DNA of 57,010 nucleotides from Akkermansia sp. (GCA_017546445.1 JAFYWX010000035.1:1-57010); one strand, 5' to 3'. Positions 8,897 through 17,230 are shown, counted from the first letter of the stretch. Program-made: numbers and translations. The notes: a model not told the origin generated them from the sequence alone.

Positions 8897-9136
8897 ATGG
8901 AAAAAGAGAATTTACGATTAAACCAGGTCAGAGTAGGCCGCACGGTGCGAGTTGTGCGAGTACACGGAGAAGGAGCGCTGCGCCAGCGTATCCTGGATAT
9001 GGGGCTGACCAAGAATGCCGAGGTGAAGGTGCTCAAGATGGCCCCCTTCGGCGACCCGATTGAGATGACTGTGCGCGGTTTTGAATTATCCCTGCGCAAA
9101 GCAGAGGCCGCCTGCGTGGAAGTAGAAAGCATTTAA
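8897..9136 (+). CDS. feoA: Ferrous iron transport protein A
   Basis: 79 residues, a small SH3-like cytoplasmic protein that supports FeoB. The sequence has the FeoA pattern: a conserved glycine turn (GEGALRQRILDMGLT), a hydrophobic middle and the closing segment PIEMTVRGFELSLRK. It is the first gene of the feo operon, 12 bases before feoB, and is preceded by a strong promoter with a palindromic operator candidate. Confidence 0.93.
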   Translation: MEKENLRLNQVRVGRTVRVVRVHGEGALRQRILDMGLTKNAEVKVLKMAPFGDPIEMTVRGFELSLRKAEAACVEVESI

Positions 9137-9148
9137 GGAAACACACAC

Positions 9149-11893
9149 ATGAAGAAATACATTGCACTGGCAGGCAACCCGAACAGCGGCAAGACCACGC
9201 TGTTCAACGAGCTTACCGGCGCTAACCAGTATGTGGGCAACTGGCCCGGCGTAACCGTGGACCGCAAGGGCGGCCAGCTGACCGAGCACGAGGAAATCGA
9301 GCTGCAGGATTTGCCGGGCATTTATTCCCTTTCCCCCTATTCTCCGGAGGAAGTCGTGTCCCGCCAGTATCTGCTGGAAGATAAGCCGGACATGATTATC
9401 AACGTAGTGGATGCCACCAACCTGGAGCGCAACCTGTACCTGAGCTCCCAGCTCATGGAAACCGGCCTGCCCATGGTGGTTGCCCTGAACATGTGCGATT
9501 TGCTGGAGCAGCGCGGCATCCGCATCGATACCGCCGCGCTGAGCCGCCAGCTGGGCTGCCCGGTGGTGGCCGTCAGTGCGCTGAAGCAGACCGGCATTGC
9601 CGAGCTCATCAGCCTGATGCTGGCCGAGCCGCCCCCCGCCCCCAAGCCCCTGAAATACGCCGAGCCGGTGGAAAAAGCCGTGGCGCAGGTCATGGAGGAA
9701 TACGGCGCCAACCGATTCGAAGCCCTCAAGATGCTGGAGGGCGAGGAACTGCTGCAGAAAGGCGTGAGCAAGGTGAAAGCCCACGCCCTGGAGGACTGGC
9801 GCATGGAGCTGGAAGCCGCCATGGATGACGATGTTTCCTCCATCATTGCCGGCAGCCGATACGATGCCATCTGCGCCTTCATTCCGCAGGTGCTGGTGCA
9901 GAAAGGCAGCAAGGAGAACCTTTCCCAGAAGATAGATGCCGTGCTCACCAACCGCTTTGCCGGGCCGCTCATCTTTGTGGGCATCATGTATGCCATCTAC
10001 TATATCTCCATCAACACCGTGGGTGACTGGGGAACCAGCTGGGCCAATGATGTGCTCTTCGGGCCCGTGGTGGGAGGCTGGCTGGCCGGCTTCATCGGCA
10101 GCGAGGCCGCCGGAGTGGAAGCGCTGACCATGTTCAGCGCCATACTGGCCATGATTCTGATTTTCCCCTCCATGCTGCGCCGCCTGCATGACCTGAACAT
10201 GAACGGCGCCTGGCTGTATATCATGGTAGCCCCCTTTGCGCTGGAATACGTTTGCCCGCACCTGCCGGGCGTGCTGCACCAGGTGCTGCTCTGGGCACTG
10301 GGACTGGCCAATGCCGCCCTGCTCCTCATGGCGCTGTTCAAGCCCGGCACCCAGGGTGCCAACAGCTACGGCAGCCGCACGCACCGCTTCAGCTACAAGC
10401 CAATGAAGCTCAACGGCCGCGCCGGCCGATGCGAATTTTCCACCTGGTTCGTGCTGCTCAGTCTGCTCTCCTTCGGTGCGGGCATGCTGGGGCGCTGCAC
10501 GCTGGAGTGCAGTGTGCAGCTGCAGGCTATCATTGCTGATGGCATCGTGGCAGGCGTGGGCGCTGTGCTGGGCTTCCTGCCGCAGATGGCGGTACTCTTC
10601 CTGCTCATGTCCATTCTGGAGGACTGCGGCTACATGGCCCGCGTGGCCTTCATGCTCGACCGCCTGTTCCGCGCCATCGGCCTGAGCGGCAAATCCGTCA
10701 TTCCGCTCATGGTGAGCATGGGCTGCGGCGTGCCCGGCGTCATGGCCACCCGCACCATCGAGAACGAGAAAGACCGCCGCATGACCATCATGCTCACCAC
10801 CTTTGTGCCCTGCGGTGCCAAGCTCCCCATTCTGGCCCTCATCGGCGCCATGATTGGCCAGACTGCCACGGTGGCCACCATTGCCTACTTCACCGGATTC
10901 GGCTCGGTCATTCTGGGCGGCATGATGCTGCGCAAGATGCATATGTTTGCCGGTGGCTACAATCCCTTTGTAATGGAAATGCCCGCCTACCACATGCCGC
11001 AGGGGGCCAATATCAACCTGCGCGCCATGGAGCGCTGCAAATCCTTTGCACAGAAGGCCGGCACTGTCATTTTCCTGGCCTCCGCGCTCATCTGGACGCT
11101 CTCCAACTACACCTGGAAGTTTGAATACCTGAACACCGCCGAAAACAAGGCAGCCGTGGAGCACAGCATGCTGGCAGAAACCGGCAACCTCCTTGCCCCG
11201 CTCTTCACCCCGCTGGGCTGGGGCGACTGGAAGCCCGCCGTGGCTACCGTCACCGGCCTTGTGGCCAAGGAAAACGTGGTCGGCACCTTCGGTGTGCTCT
11301 ACGCCACCCATGATTCCGCCGAAAGCACGGCAGAGGAGGAAGAAGACGGCCTTCCCCGCAGCGGCGACTGGCTCAAGGCCAATGCCCTGAGCGCCCTGAC
11401 CCTGGCCATCTGGCAGAGCGATGCCGATACCCGCCAGGCGGCCCCCGCCGAAGTCACTACCGAGGATGCCCCCGAAGAGAAGACCGCCGAAGCAGGCGAC
11501 AAGACAATTCTGGACCACATCAATGCCTGCGTGGCCTTCCTGTTCCCGGAAGTGGAAGAGGACGACGAAACCACCGGCGTGGCGGGCGATGTGCGCGCCT
11601 CCGGCGCCTTCACCACCCTGAGCGCACTCTCCTTCATGCTGTTCAATATTCTGTGCGCCCCCTGCTTCGCCGCCTGCGGAGCCATCCGCCGCGAAATGAA
11701 CAGCGCCCTCTGGACCTGGTTCGCCATCGGCTACATGACCCTCTGGGCCTACGTAATCTCCTTCATCACCTACCAGCTCGGGCTCTACTTCACCAACGGC
11801 ACGCTGGGCGGTGCCCAGATTCTGGCCGGTATTCTGAGCCTGCTCATCGTCATTCAGGCTGTGCGCCCGAATCCTCACACCAACAAGAATTAA
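9149..11893 (+). CDS. feoB: Ferrous iron transporter FeoB with DUF805-like insertion
   Basis: 914 residues, inner-membrane GTP-dependent Fe(II) permease. The G domain shows G1 GNPNSGKTT (9-17), G3 DLPG, G4 NMCD and G5 VSA. The Gate regions are typical: DGIVAGVGAVLGFLPQ, LEDCGYMARVAF and the cysteine-bearing VPCGAKLPI. A Shine-Dalgarno-like AAGGA precedes ATG 9149. It is about 140 residues longer than E. coli FeoB. Part of the excess is at about 339-446, between the first membrane helices and the first Gate, where DUF805 signatures appear: RRLHDLN, GTQGANSYG, then LNGRAGRCEF. In free-standing DUF805 proteins the last of these comes first, so the order looks permuted. A charged soluble loop rich in Glu and Ala (about 730-810) also adds length. 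The permease call is secure; the insertion's role is unknown. Confidence 0.95.
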   Translation: MKKYIALAGNPNSGKTTLFNELTGANQYVGNWPGVTVDRKGGQLTEHEEIELQDLPGIYSLSPYSPEEVVSRQYLLEDKPDMIINVVDATNLERNLYLSSQLMETGLPMVVALNMCDLLEQRGIRIDTAALSRQLGCPVVAVSALKQTGIAELISLMLAEPPPAPKPLKYAEPVEKAVAQVMEEYGANRFEALKMLEGEELLQKGVSKVKAHALEDWRMELEAAMDDDVSSIIAGSRYDAICAFIPQVLVQKGSKENLSQKIDAVLTNRFAGPLIFVGIMYAIYYISINTVGDWGTSWANDVLFGPVVGGWLAGFIGSEAAGVEALTMFSAILAMILIFPSMLRRLHDLNMNGAWLYIMVAPFALEYVCPHLPGVLHQVLLWALGLANAALLLMALFKPGTQGANSYGSRTHRFSYKPMKLNGRAGRCEFSTWFVLLSLLSFGAGMLGRCTLECSVQLQAIIADGIVAGVGAVLGFLPQMAVLFLLMSILEDCGYMARVAFMLDRLFRAIGLSGKSVIPLMVSMGCGVPGVMATRTIENEKDRRMTIMLTTFVPCGAKLPILALIGAMIGQTATVATIAYFTGFGSVILGGMMLRKMHMFAGGYNPFVMEMPAYHMPQGANINLRAMERCKSFAQKAGTVIFLASALIWTLSNYTWKFEYLNTAENKAAVEHSMLAETGNLLAPLFTPLGWGDWKPAVATVTGLVAKENVVGTFGVLYATHDSAESTAEEEEDGLPRSGDWLKANALSALTLAIWQSDADTRQAAPAEVTTEDAPEEKTAEAGDKTILDHINACVAFLFPEVEEDDETTGVAGDVRASGAFTTLSALSFMLFNILCAPCFAACGAIRREMNSALWTWFAIGYMTLWAYVISFITYQLGLYFTNGTLGGAQILAGILSLLIVIQAVRPNPHTNKN

Positions 11894-11912
11894 TTATAAG
11901 AAACATTTACTC

Positions 11913-12068
11913 ATGGCGGACTTCATCATTATTCTTATTCTGCTGGTGCTGGGCGGACTTGCGCTGCGCTCATGCCTGCGGAAGAAGAAAGGTGGAGACT
12001 GCTGCTCCGGGGGCTGCGGAAGCTGCCACGGCCACTGCCACCAGCAGAACAAGCGCCCCCGCCCCTGA
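11913..12068 (+). CDS. FeoB-associated Cys-rich membrane protein
   Basis: 51 residues. One N-terminal transmembrane helix (about 4-18) is followed by a basic stretch and a Cys/His cluster: CC at 30-31, then C35, C38, H39, H41, C42 and H43. This matches the small FeoB-associated Cys-rich proteins found just after feoB in many bacteria, which are thought to help FeoB in place of FeoC. It lies 19 bases after feoB and 34 bases before the porin, so it is in the operon. The family is recognised from context and composition; the exact role of these proteins is unsettled. Confidence 0.8.
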   Translation: MADFIIILILLVLGGLALRSCLRKKKGGDCCSGGCGSCHGHCHQQNKRPRP

Positions 12069-12102
12069 CCCACTACCCGCACCACACACATAGAACCACA
12101 TC

Positions 12103-13338
12103 ATGAAGAAAACGAACATCATCGCAATGGCACTGGCCGGGCTTGCCGCCCTGCCCGTGATCGCAGGCGAAGCCTCAGAGCCTACGGCAGGAGAACTTCT
12201 CCAGGGAATCAACATGTTCATCCCCGAGGAAGGCGACCCCGCCTATAAAATCACCGCCAATGAGAAATACGGCACCCAGTGGTATGCCGATGCCGCCTAT
12301 GGCTACTGGCAGACGGATAACGCCATTCCCGGCACCAACCGTCACAATAACTACTTCCTCCTTCATGCCGTGCTCAACCAGCGTATCATTGAGAACAGCG
12401 TGAGCGGCGGCACCTGGCTGCGCGCCGAGTTCTCCGGTTCCTGGGCCCTGGATGGTCGCTCCGCCAAGAAGAGCAGCCACTTCTGCGATGGTTTCGGCAG
12501 CGTTTCCTGGGTGCATACCGATGTTTACGGCCCGGCAGAGGCCGTAATTCCGGAGCTTTCCGTGATGCACTATTTCAACGGAGGGAAGAGCTGCGTCATC
12601 GGCGGTATGGTGAACCTCACCAACTACTTTGACTGCGTGAGCATTGCGAATGACTCCTTCTCCAGCTTCGTGAACTACTCCTTTGTGAATACCAGCATTG
12701 TACCCCTCACGGATGCCAACCTGGGCGTGATTCTGCAGCAGGAGCTCAACGAGAGCAACTACATCATGGGTGCCATCTCCCGCACGGATTCCGACTACCG
12801 CAGCAATCCCTTCCGATTCAGCGATGGCCACGGCTACCTGGTTGTGGGTGAATGGGGCCACGTCTTTGCCGATGGAGATGCCACCTTCCGCCTTACACCC
12901 TTCTACCAGCACATCGATAATGATGGCGAAAGCAACCAGCGCAACTGGGGCGTGGGCGCCAGCATCGAATACACCCTGTGCGATGCCTGCACCGTCTACG
13001 CCCGCACCGGTATTGCCCGCTATGATGAGCTGGGCAACGCCGCTGAGCTGAGCATGGGTACCCACCTGAAGCTCATCCCCAGCCGCGAGGATGATTTCCT
13101 GGGCATTTCCTACGGCATTTTCCGCGGTGCCCTCAATAATGATGAGGCCCCCGCCTACATCGATGAAGAAACCGAGCGCGAAGGCCACAAGTACGAACAG
13201 GTACTGGAAATCGCCTATAGTCTGCAGCTGAATGATTACCTGAAGCTCATGCCCCATTACCAGTTCATCCAGAATCCGGCCTACCGCAGCACCAGCAACG
13301 AAAGCGTCTGGGGTGTGCAGTCCGTTCTTTCGTTCTGA
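12103..13338 (+). CDS. OprB-like outer-membrane porin
   Basis: 411 residues. There is a clear signal peptide (KKTNIIAMALAGLAALPVIA, cleaved before GEASEP). Alternating polar and hydrophobic beta strands run through the whole chain, and it ends in phenylalanine (SVLSF), the hallmark of BAM-assembled outer-membrane barrels. Phrases such as WGVGASIEYTL and MGTHLKLIPSREDD fit carbohydrate-selective OprB-family porins. As last gene of the feo operon it may admit iron or an iron ligand instead of sugar, but that is inference from position. A hairpin terminator follows at 13382. Confidence 0.75.
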   Translation: MKKTNIIAMALAGLAALPVIAGEASEPTAGELLQGINMFIPEEGDPAYKITANEKYGTQWYADAAYGYWQTDNAIPGTNRHNNYFLLHAVLNQRIIENSVSGGTWLRAEFSGSWALDGRSAKKSSHFCDGFGSVSWVHTDVYGPAEAVIPELSVMHYFNGGKSCVIGGMVNLTNYFDCVSIANDSFSSFVNYSFVNTSIVPLTDANLGVILQQELNESNYIMGAISRTDSDYRSNPFRFSDGHGYLVVGEWGHVFADGDATFRLTPFYQHIDNDGESNQRNWGVGASIEYTLCDACTVYARTGIARYDELGNAAELSMGTHLKLIPSREDDFLGISYGIFRGALNNDEAPAYIDEETEREGHKYEQVLEIAYSLQLNDYLKLMPHYQFIQNPAYRSTSNESVWGVQSVLSF

Positions 13339-13381
13339 TGCGCCGTTAATTGTTGTGCTGTAACGTGTATTGCAGTAAAAT

Positions 13382-13413
13382 GCTCCGTCGGGTAGTCGTG
13401 TGCCCGGCGGAGC
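13382..13413 (+). terminator. Hairpin terminator after the feo operon
   Basis: GCTCCGTCGGG pairs with CCCGGCGGAGC with one G-T pair, about 45 bases after the porin stop. The T run is poor. Confidence 0.5.
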
Positions 13414-13497
13414 GATTCTATCCGCAGAGCAAAGAAGGTTGTTAACTGGGTACTTCTAAAAATTCTGCAAATGGCGATTTGTGTGGGCTCAAATCTT

Positions 13498-13560
13498 TCG
13501 GAGCACGGGACTTCAGTCCCGAAAACTCAAGCGATGAGGGACTAAAGTCCCTTGCTCCGA
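13498..13560. repeat. 63-bp double-hairpin dispersed element, copy 1
   Basis: Outer arms TCGGAGCA and TGCTCCGA enclose two inner hairpins, CGGGACTTCAGTCCCG and GGGACTAAAGTCCC. The 63 bases are identical to 17168-17230, and the flanks (about 13450-13590) are also similar. It lies between convergent genes, where it could also work as a terminator or mRNA stabiliser. Confidence 0.85.
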
Positions 13561-13588
13561 CAAAAACAGTTGCTCGCCAAACTCCCAT

Positions 13589-13963
13589 TTACAGAGGACG
13601 GGCCCCAATCATAGCCTCGCGAAGAGCATCAGAACCGAAGTAGTCATGCTTCTGGATACGAGCCAGAATATTGTTGTATGCATTCTTAGACTCCGTGGAG
13701 AATTCTATCTCTAAGTCCCTGACTCTCTCAATAGCCTCCTGCAGCAGCCTCATTTTGGGAGCCAGAGCATCAGCCTTAGCAATGGCCTTATCGCTGCCCT
13801 TGGACTTCTCCATGTCGCAGACCATCTCATCAAGCACAGCAAAGGGGGTCTCGGAGGGGTCAGGTATCCAGGAATCGGGATTGATATAGGCTACTATGCT
13901 ACCGCAAGAGCTGAAAACAATAGCAGCTGCACATGTTATGATAATTGAATTAATCGTCTTCAT
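13589..13963 (-). CDS. Small lipoprotein, paralogue of 14718-15107
   Basis: 124 residues with a lipoprotein signal peptide (lipobox FSSC, modified Cys20). The mature part is helical and charged. It ends with the segment RIQKHDYFGSDALREAM, which closely matches RIRKHNYFGSPVLEKAM in the neighbour at 14718-15107, and both share the same N-terminal pattern, so they form a paralogous pair. I do not recognise a known family. It belongs to a run of five small exported proteins on this strand. The dispersed 63-bp element lies just after its stop. Confidence 0.8.
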   Translation of the reverse strand: MKTINSIIITCAAAIVFSSCGSIVAYINPDSWIPDPSETPFAVLDEMVCDMEKSKGSDKAIAKADALAPKMRLLQEAIERVRDLEIEFSTESKNAYNNILARIQKHDYFGSDALREAMIGARPL

Positions 13964-14092
13964 AAAACTCAGTATCGATTGCTTAAGAGATATGCTTCTA
14001 TTCTAGTCTCAGACAGAGCTTACATGCCAGCAGGCGCATAAGGGCGACTCCCCTGCACGGCGGTTGAACAATTATTAGATTCGACTGTAATG

Positions 14093-14383
14093 TTAACGCT
14101 GGCCGCGGGGATGATAGTGAAACTGAGGAGCGGGCTTGCCAGGCTGAGAGACGGGCTTGCCGGGCATACCTACACGACCGGGGATGCAGGAGGGCCGACA
14201 TGGCTTCACCTGAGGCTTGCCAAAGCGTTGGTGAGCGTGCTTAGCAGACTTCACCTGCGTTTTGCCGAGATGCTGGTGGGCAGGACTCCCGGGCTGGGGC
14301 TGAGGGGCACGATATTGCGGCCCTTCTGCCAGAGCAACAGAAGCGGTAGCCAGAACTGCGATGGTTGCAAAAATGTGTTTCAT
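14093..14383 (-). CDS. Small secreted basic protein with PGKP motifs
   Basis: 96 residues from ATG 14383, chosen because it gives a clean signal peptide (MKHIFATIAVLATASVALA); upstream in-frame codons would add an unlikely 27-residue extension. The mature chain is low-complexity, rich in P, K, Q, H and G, with repeated HLGKTQVK / RFGKPQVK and MPGKPVSQPGKPAPQ, ending HPRGQR. It resembles the 158-residue repeat protein at 16116-16592 in composition, PGKP motif and basic tail. The function is unknown. Abundant His and Pro would allow metal or polyanion binding, but this is speculation. Confidence 0.7.
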   Translation of the reverse strand: MKHIFATIAVLATASVALAEGPQYRAPQPQPGSPAHQHLGKTQVKSAKHAHQRFGKPQVKPCRPSCIPGRVGMPGKPVSQPGKPAPQFHYHPRGQR

Positions 14384-14717
14384 ATCACAATATAAGCGCA
14401 GCAGCATGACACTTTTGCTTACGCTGGAATAAATTTCAGCAGATTCCGACAATGCCCCACACATACCCCATTGGATGTTGCGCCAAATTGGAGTTTGTAA
14501 AAGTACGAATGACGAAGTGGAAAGTACGAAGTTTTGAAGTCAGGCGGGCGTAAGCCCGCCAAATCGCCACTTATTGTCTTCTCTGAGGTGCTGTGCGTGC
14601 CACACACGCCCCCCGTATTCTGCATTTGGCAATCTGCTTTTCCTGAAAAATATTGAGCGTTGCCGATAAACACCGGCAACGCTCATTTGAGTTTCAAATA
14701 TGCTTATCTGACAAGAT
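14384..14717. other. Intergenic region with REP-like palindrome
   Basis: No supported gene. It holds a compact palindrome GGCGGGCGTAAGCCCGCC near 14543-14560 and the terminator hairpin at 14654-14685. The rest looks like untranslated sequence between two minus-strand genes. Confidence 0.5.
14654..14685 (-). terminator. Rho-independent terminator of the lipoprotein gene at 14718
   Basis: Perfect 12-base stem TGAGCGTTGCCG / CGGCAACGCTCA with an 8-base loop. On the minus strand it is followed by ATATTTTTC, about 30 bases after the stop of the 129-residue lipoprotein. Confidence 0.75.
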
Positions 14718-15107
14718 TTACATATAGCTAAGACCGCCCATAGCCTTTTCAAGCACAGGGGAACCGAAGTAGTTGTGCTTGCGGATACGAGACAGAGCTT
14801 TGTTATAGACGTTCTTAGTCTTCGTGGGGATTTCAAAGCCGAAGTTCTTAGCCGTATCAATCAAGCCACGCAGATATTCCATCTTAGAGGCCAGGCTCTC
14901 AGCCTCTTCAAGGGTATCCACGCCACTGATGTATTCCTCCAGAACGTTGGTAGCGGCCTCGATAGCCTTGCTGGTGATGCATTCATCAGTGGTGTACTCG
15001 CCAGGGTTGAAGATGCACTTGAGGTATTCGATACCGCCAACGCCGCCGCAGGAGGTGAGAGTAACAGCGGCTGCACATGTTGCGATAATTGATGTAATCT
15101 TTTTCAT
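14718..15107 (-). CDS. Small lipoprotein, paralogue of 13589-13963
   Basis: 129 residues with lipobox LTSC (modified Cys20) after a short hydrophobic signal (MKKITSIIATCAAAVTLTSC). The mature part is predicted helical. Its C-terminus RIRKHNYFGSPVLEKAM is the same motif as in the first lipoprotein of the cluster, so the two arose by duplication. The family is not recognised. It has its own terminator at 14654-14685, and the AT-rich upstream region contains TTATTTATTATTTATTTA-like repeats. Confidence 0.8.
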   Translation of the reverse strand: MKKITSIIATCAAAVTLTSCGGVGGIEYLKCIFNPGEYTTDECITSKAIEAATNVLEEYISGVDTLEEAESLASKMEYLRGLIDTAKNFGFEIPTKTKNVYNKALSRIRKHNYFGSPVLEKAMGGLSYM

Positions 15108-15221
15108 ATAGTTCAGAATTGGTTATTTGTTATTTATTATTTATTTATGAATTGTGTTTCGATTTTATACTCAGACAGGTTTTACATGCTATCTGGCACA
15201 GAGTAAGCGATGGCTCCGTGA

Positions 15222-16040
15222 TTAACGAAATGATTTCCTTTTCTTCTTATCCGTCTCGTCATCATCGCGGGATTTGCCACGCGGTTTACCCGGTTTGAAA
15301 TCCTTTCCATGCTCAAACTTGCCTGCCTTTGAATGGAATCCCGGCTTGAAACCAGGGAATTTCTTATCTTCCATACCGCGACGCTCACGATCCTTTTCTC
15401 GCAGATCAGGCTTGCCTGCACCCGGGGCAAACTTCCGAGGAGGAGCGCCATGCTCGATACGACGAGCACCGTGCATTCTTCTGCGGGTGAGTTTGGAACC
15501 ATAACCATGGCGGGCATAGGAAGGAGGAGCAGAAGCGCGTCTGCTAGACCGGCCCCAGAACTGGCCCTTGTACCCGCGGCCAGACGGACGAGCTACAGAA
15601 CTATCGCCAGCGGTCGTATCCGTAGCGGTCGTATCCGTAGTGGTCGTATCCGTAGTGGTCGTATCCGTAGTGGTCGTATCCGTAGTGGTCGTGCCCGTGG
15701 CGGTCATGTCCGTGGCGGTCGTGTCCGTGGTAGTTGTATCCGACAAGGGAGGATAATCAGGCACAGTAGAAGTCGAATCCAACTGGGTCATATCATAAAT
15801 CGGATTACCGCTGGGGTCATACCCGTATACCGGATACGCGCCATCGTATCCGAAGATAGGATACCCTTCAGAGTCGTAATACTTTTCTGATGAGGAAGCC
15901 GAACCTCCGCCACCAGCGCCTGCCAAGGCCTCCACAAATGCCGGGTCATTCAACAACGCCACGAGGGCATCACAGGAAGGCAGCACCGCAAGTGATACGG
16001 TAGCAGATAGAGTCAGTAAAACAGCACGAATTGATTTCAT
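15222..16040 (-). CDS. Lipoprotein with Thr-Asp pentapeptide repeats and basic tail
   Basis: 272 residues. Lipobox LPSC (Cys23) follows a normal signal sequence. A Tyr/Gly-rich region (about 55-90, phrases such as YPIFGYDGAYPVYGYD) precedes a run of TTTTD-type pentapeptides (about 99-147). The C-terminal third is strongly basic (RRRMHGARRIEHGAP, KKKRKSFR) and contains KPGKP, the motif shared with the neighbouring secreted proteins. The repeat corresponds to a 15-base DNA repeat at about 15608-15745, so its length is likely variable between strains. The Thr-rich stalk plus cationic end suggests a surface protein that reaches away from the membrane. The function is unknown. Confidence 0.75.
   Translation of the reverse strand: MKSIRAVLLTLSATVSLAVLPSCDALVALLNDPAFVEALAGAGGGGSASSSEKYYDSEGYPIFGYDGAYPVYGYDPSGNPIYDMTQLDSTSTVPDYPPLSDTTTTDTTATDMTATGTTTTDTTTTDTTTTDTTTTDTTATDTTAGDSSVARPSGRGYKGQFWGRSSRRASAPPSYARHGYGSKLTRRRMHGARRIEHGAPPRKFAPGAGKPDLREKDRERRGMEDKKFPGFKPGFHSKAGKFEHGKDFKPGKPRGKSRDDDETDKKKRKSFR
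15608..15745 (-). repeat. 15-bp coding tandem repeats (Thr-Asp stalk)
   Basis: Units of GTATCCGTAGTGGTC with small changes, about eight to nine in a row, in frame and encoding TTTTD or close variants. Confidence 0.85.
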
Positions 16041-16115
16041 AGCTTTCTATTGCAACCCACACAAGGGCAGCCACCCTGTGCAGCATGTAAACAAACTGAG
16101 ATTTAACCGATGCTC

Positions 16116-16592
16116 TTAACGATGGCCGTGGGGATGAGGACCGGGCTTGCCAGGATGGGGCATGGGCTTAGCGGGAGCAGGAGCGGGCTTGCCGGGCTTG
16201 TCTACATGATGAGGCATGGGAGCGGGCTTGCCGGGCTTTTCTACATGATGAGGCATGGGAGCGGGCTTGCCGGGCTTGTCTACATGATGAGGCATGGGAG
16301 CGGGCTTGCCGGGCTTTTCTACATGATGGGGCATGGGAGCGGGCTTGCCGGGCTTGTCCACATGATGGGGCATGGGAGCGGGCTTGCCGGGCTTGTCCAC
16401 ATGATGAGGCATGGGCGCGGGCTTGCCGGGCTTGTCCACATGATGGGGCATGGGCGCGGGCTTGCCGGGCTTGTCTACATGATGGGGCTGAGGACCGGGC
16501 TTACCAGGATGCTGGGGGCCATGGTGAGCGGGGCCCTGAGCAAAAGCCACAGCGCTGGCCATGAGAGCGGCTACAACGAGGATCTTTTTCAT
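16116..16592 (-). CDS. Secreted His/Pro-rich protein with 13-residue repeats
   Basis: 158 residues. Signal peptide MKKILVVAALMASAVAFAQ, then GPAHHGPQ, then seven exact units of [D/E]KPGKPAPMPHHV (residues 40-130), a degraded unit on each side, and the tail HPGKPGPHPHGHR. Each repeat supplies a His pair spaced regularly along an extended Pro-rich chain, which could bind Ni, Zn or Cu, or make a flexible basic fibre. No cysteines or enzyme motifs are present. It resembles the 96-residue protein at 14093-14383. Real coding status is supported by the signal peptide and by in-frame conservation of the repeats with D/E exchanges only. Confidence 0.8.
   Translation of the reverse strand: MKKILVVAALMASAVAFAQGPAHHGPQHPGKPGPQPHHVDKPGKPAPMPHHVDKPGKPAPMPHHVDKPGKPAPMPHHVDKPGKPAPMPHHVEKPGKPAPMPHHVDKPGKPAPMPHHVEKPGKPAPMPHHVDKPGKPAPAPAKPMPHPGKPGPHPHGHR
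16203..16475 (-). repeat. 39-bp tandem repeats, seven units
   Basis: Seven in-frame 39-base units encoding [D/E]KPGKPAPMPHHV. They differ at few positions (Asp/Glu codon, synonymous changes), which indicates recent expansion. Confidence 0.9.
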
Positions 16593-16862
16593 AGCTGATT
16601 AATTTTGTTTGAGGATTGATGATTAATTTAATTCCGCTGGAACGCAACCAGATAACAGGTGAACTCCAACGATGAAGCTAGTGTACAACATGGTAACGAG
16701 ATTGCAAGTTTTTTTTATGCCTAGTAAAAAATTAGAAGCTAAAAAAACACCAGAGGAGAACATTTCAGACAGCGACACAACTAAAGACAAATTCCAGCTT
16801 TCCACCAGCCGCACCTTGTATTCTCGATGAAGCAAAGAAGCTGAGCAGCCAGACTGAACACC

Positions 16863-16898
16863 ATTGCGGCCTGCCGGGCTGGGACTGCAGGCCGCAAT
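16863..16898. repeat. Long perfect stem-loop
   Basis: 12-bp stem (16863-16874 with 16887-16898), GC-rich, with loop CGGGCTGGGACT. No T run follows on either strand, so a standard terminator is unlikely. Confidence 0.6.
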
Positions 16899-17167
16899 GA
16901 AGAGGCCTCCGCACCCGTGCAATAGATGCAGAAGAAATGGCAGAGAGAGATGCTATAATGCCTTTCATAGTTGTGAGCTATCACCTCATAAGCGCACCAG
17001 ACTGGAACTTTTATTCAAGAAAAATGTAATTTTTTATTTTTACCTTTTTTTAGCGACTGATTGGATGGAACAACACCGTTTTAAGCCAGGCCCCCTTCCC
17101 TGGTTAATTGGCATTCGGGCACTTCTAAAAGACCCGCAAATTCCGATTTGTGGGGGGCTCAAATCTT

Positions 17168-17230
17168 TCGGAGCACGGGACTTCAGTCCCGAAAACTCAA
17201 GCGATGAGGGACTAAAGTCCCTTGCTCCGA
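17168..17230. repeat. 63-bp double-hairpin dispersed element, copy 2
   Basis: Identical over 63 bases to 13498-13560, with outer arms TCGGAGCA/TGCTCCGA and two inner hairpins. Similar flanks extend on both sides (about 17120-17260). It lies downstream of the Sel1-repeat gene on the minus strand. Confidence 0.85.

Noticed and set aside
9086..11878. Minus-strand open frame of 930 codons
   Set aside because: Antisense shadow of feoB; nothing resembling a protein family.
15333..15890. Plus-strand frame with SGRIR repeats
   Set aside because: Antisense of the 15-bp repeats in the Thr-Asp lipoprotein; it lacks a signal and a ribosome site.
16203..16475. Possible CRISPR array with 39-base period
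   Set aside because: There are no variable spacers; the repeats are contiguous, in frame and encode a secreted repeat protein with a signal peptide.
16110..16598. Plus-strand frame with GLAGL repeats
   Set aside because: Antisense of the 39-bp repeat array; the minus strand has the credible signal peptide.
16623..16984. Short minus-strand frames near 16.6-17.0 kb
   Set aside because: They cross a perfect 12-bp stem-loop, overlap each other in different frames and show no coding features.
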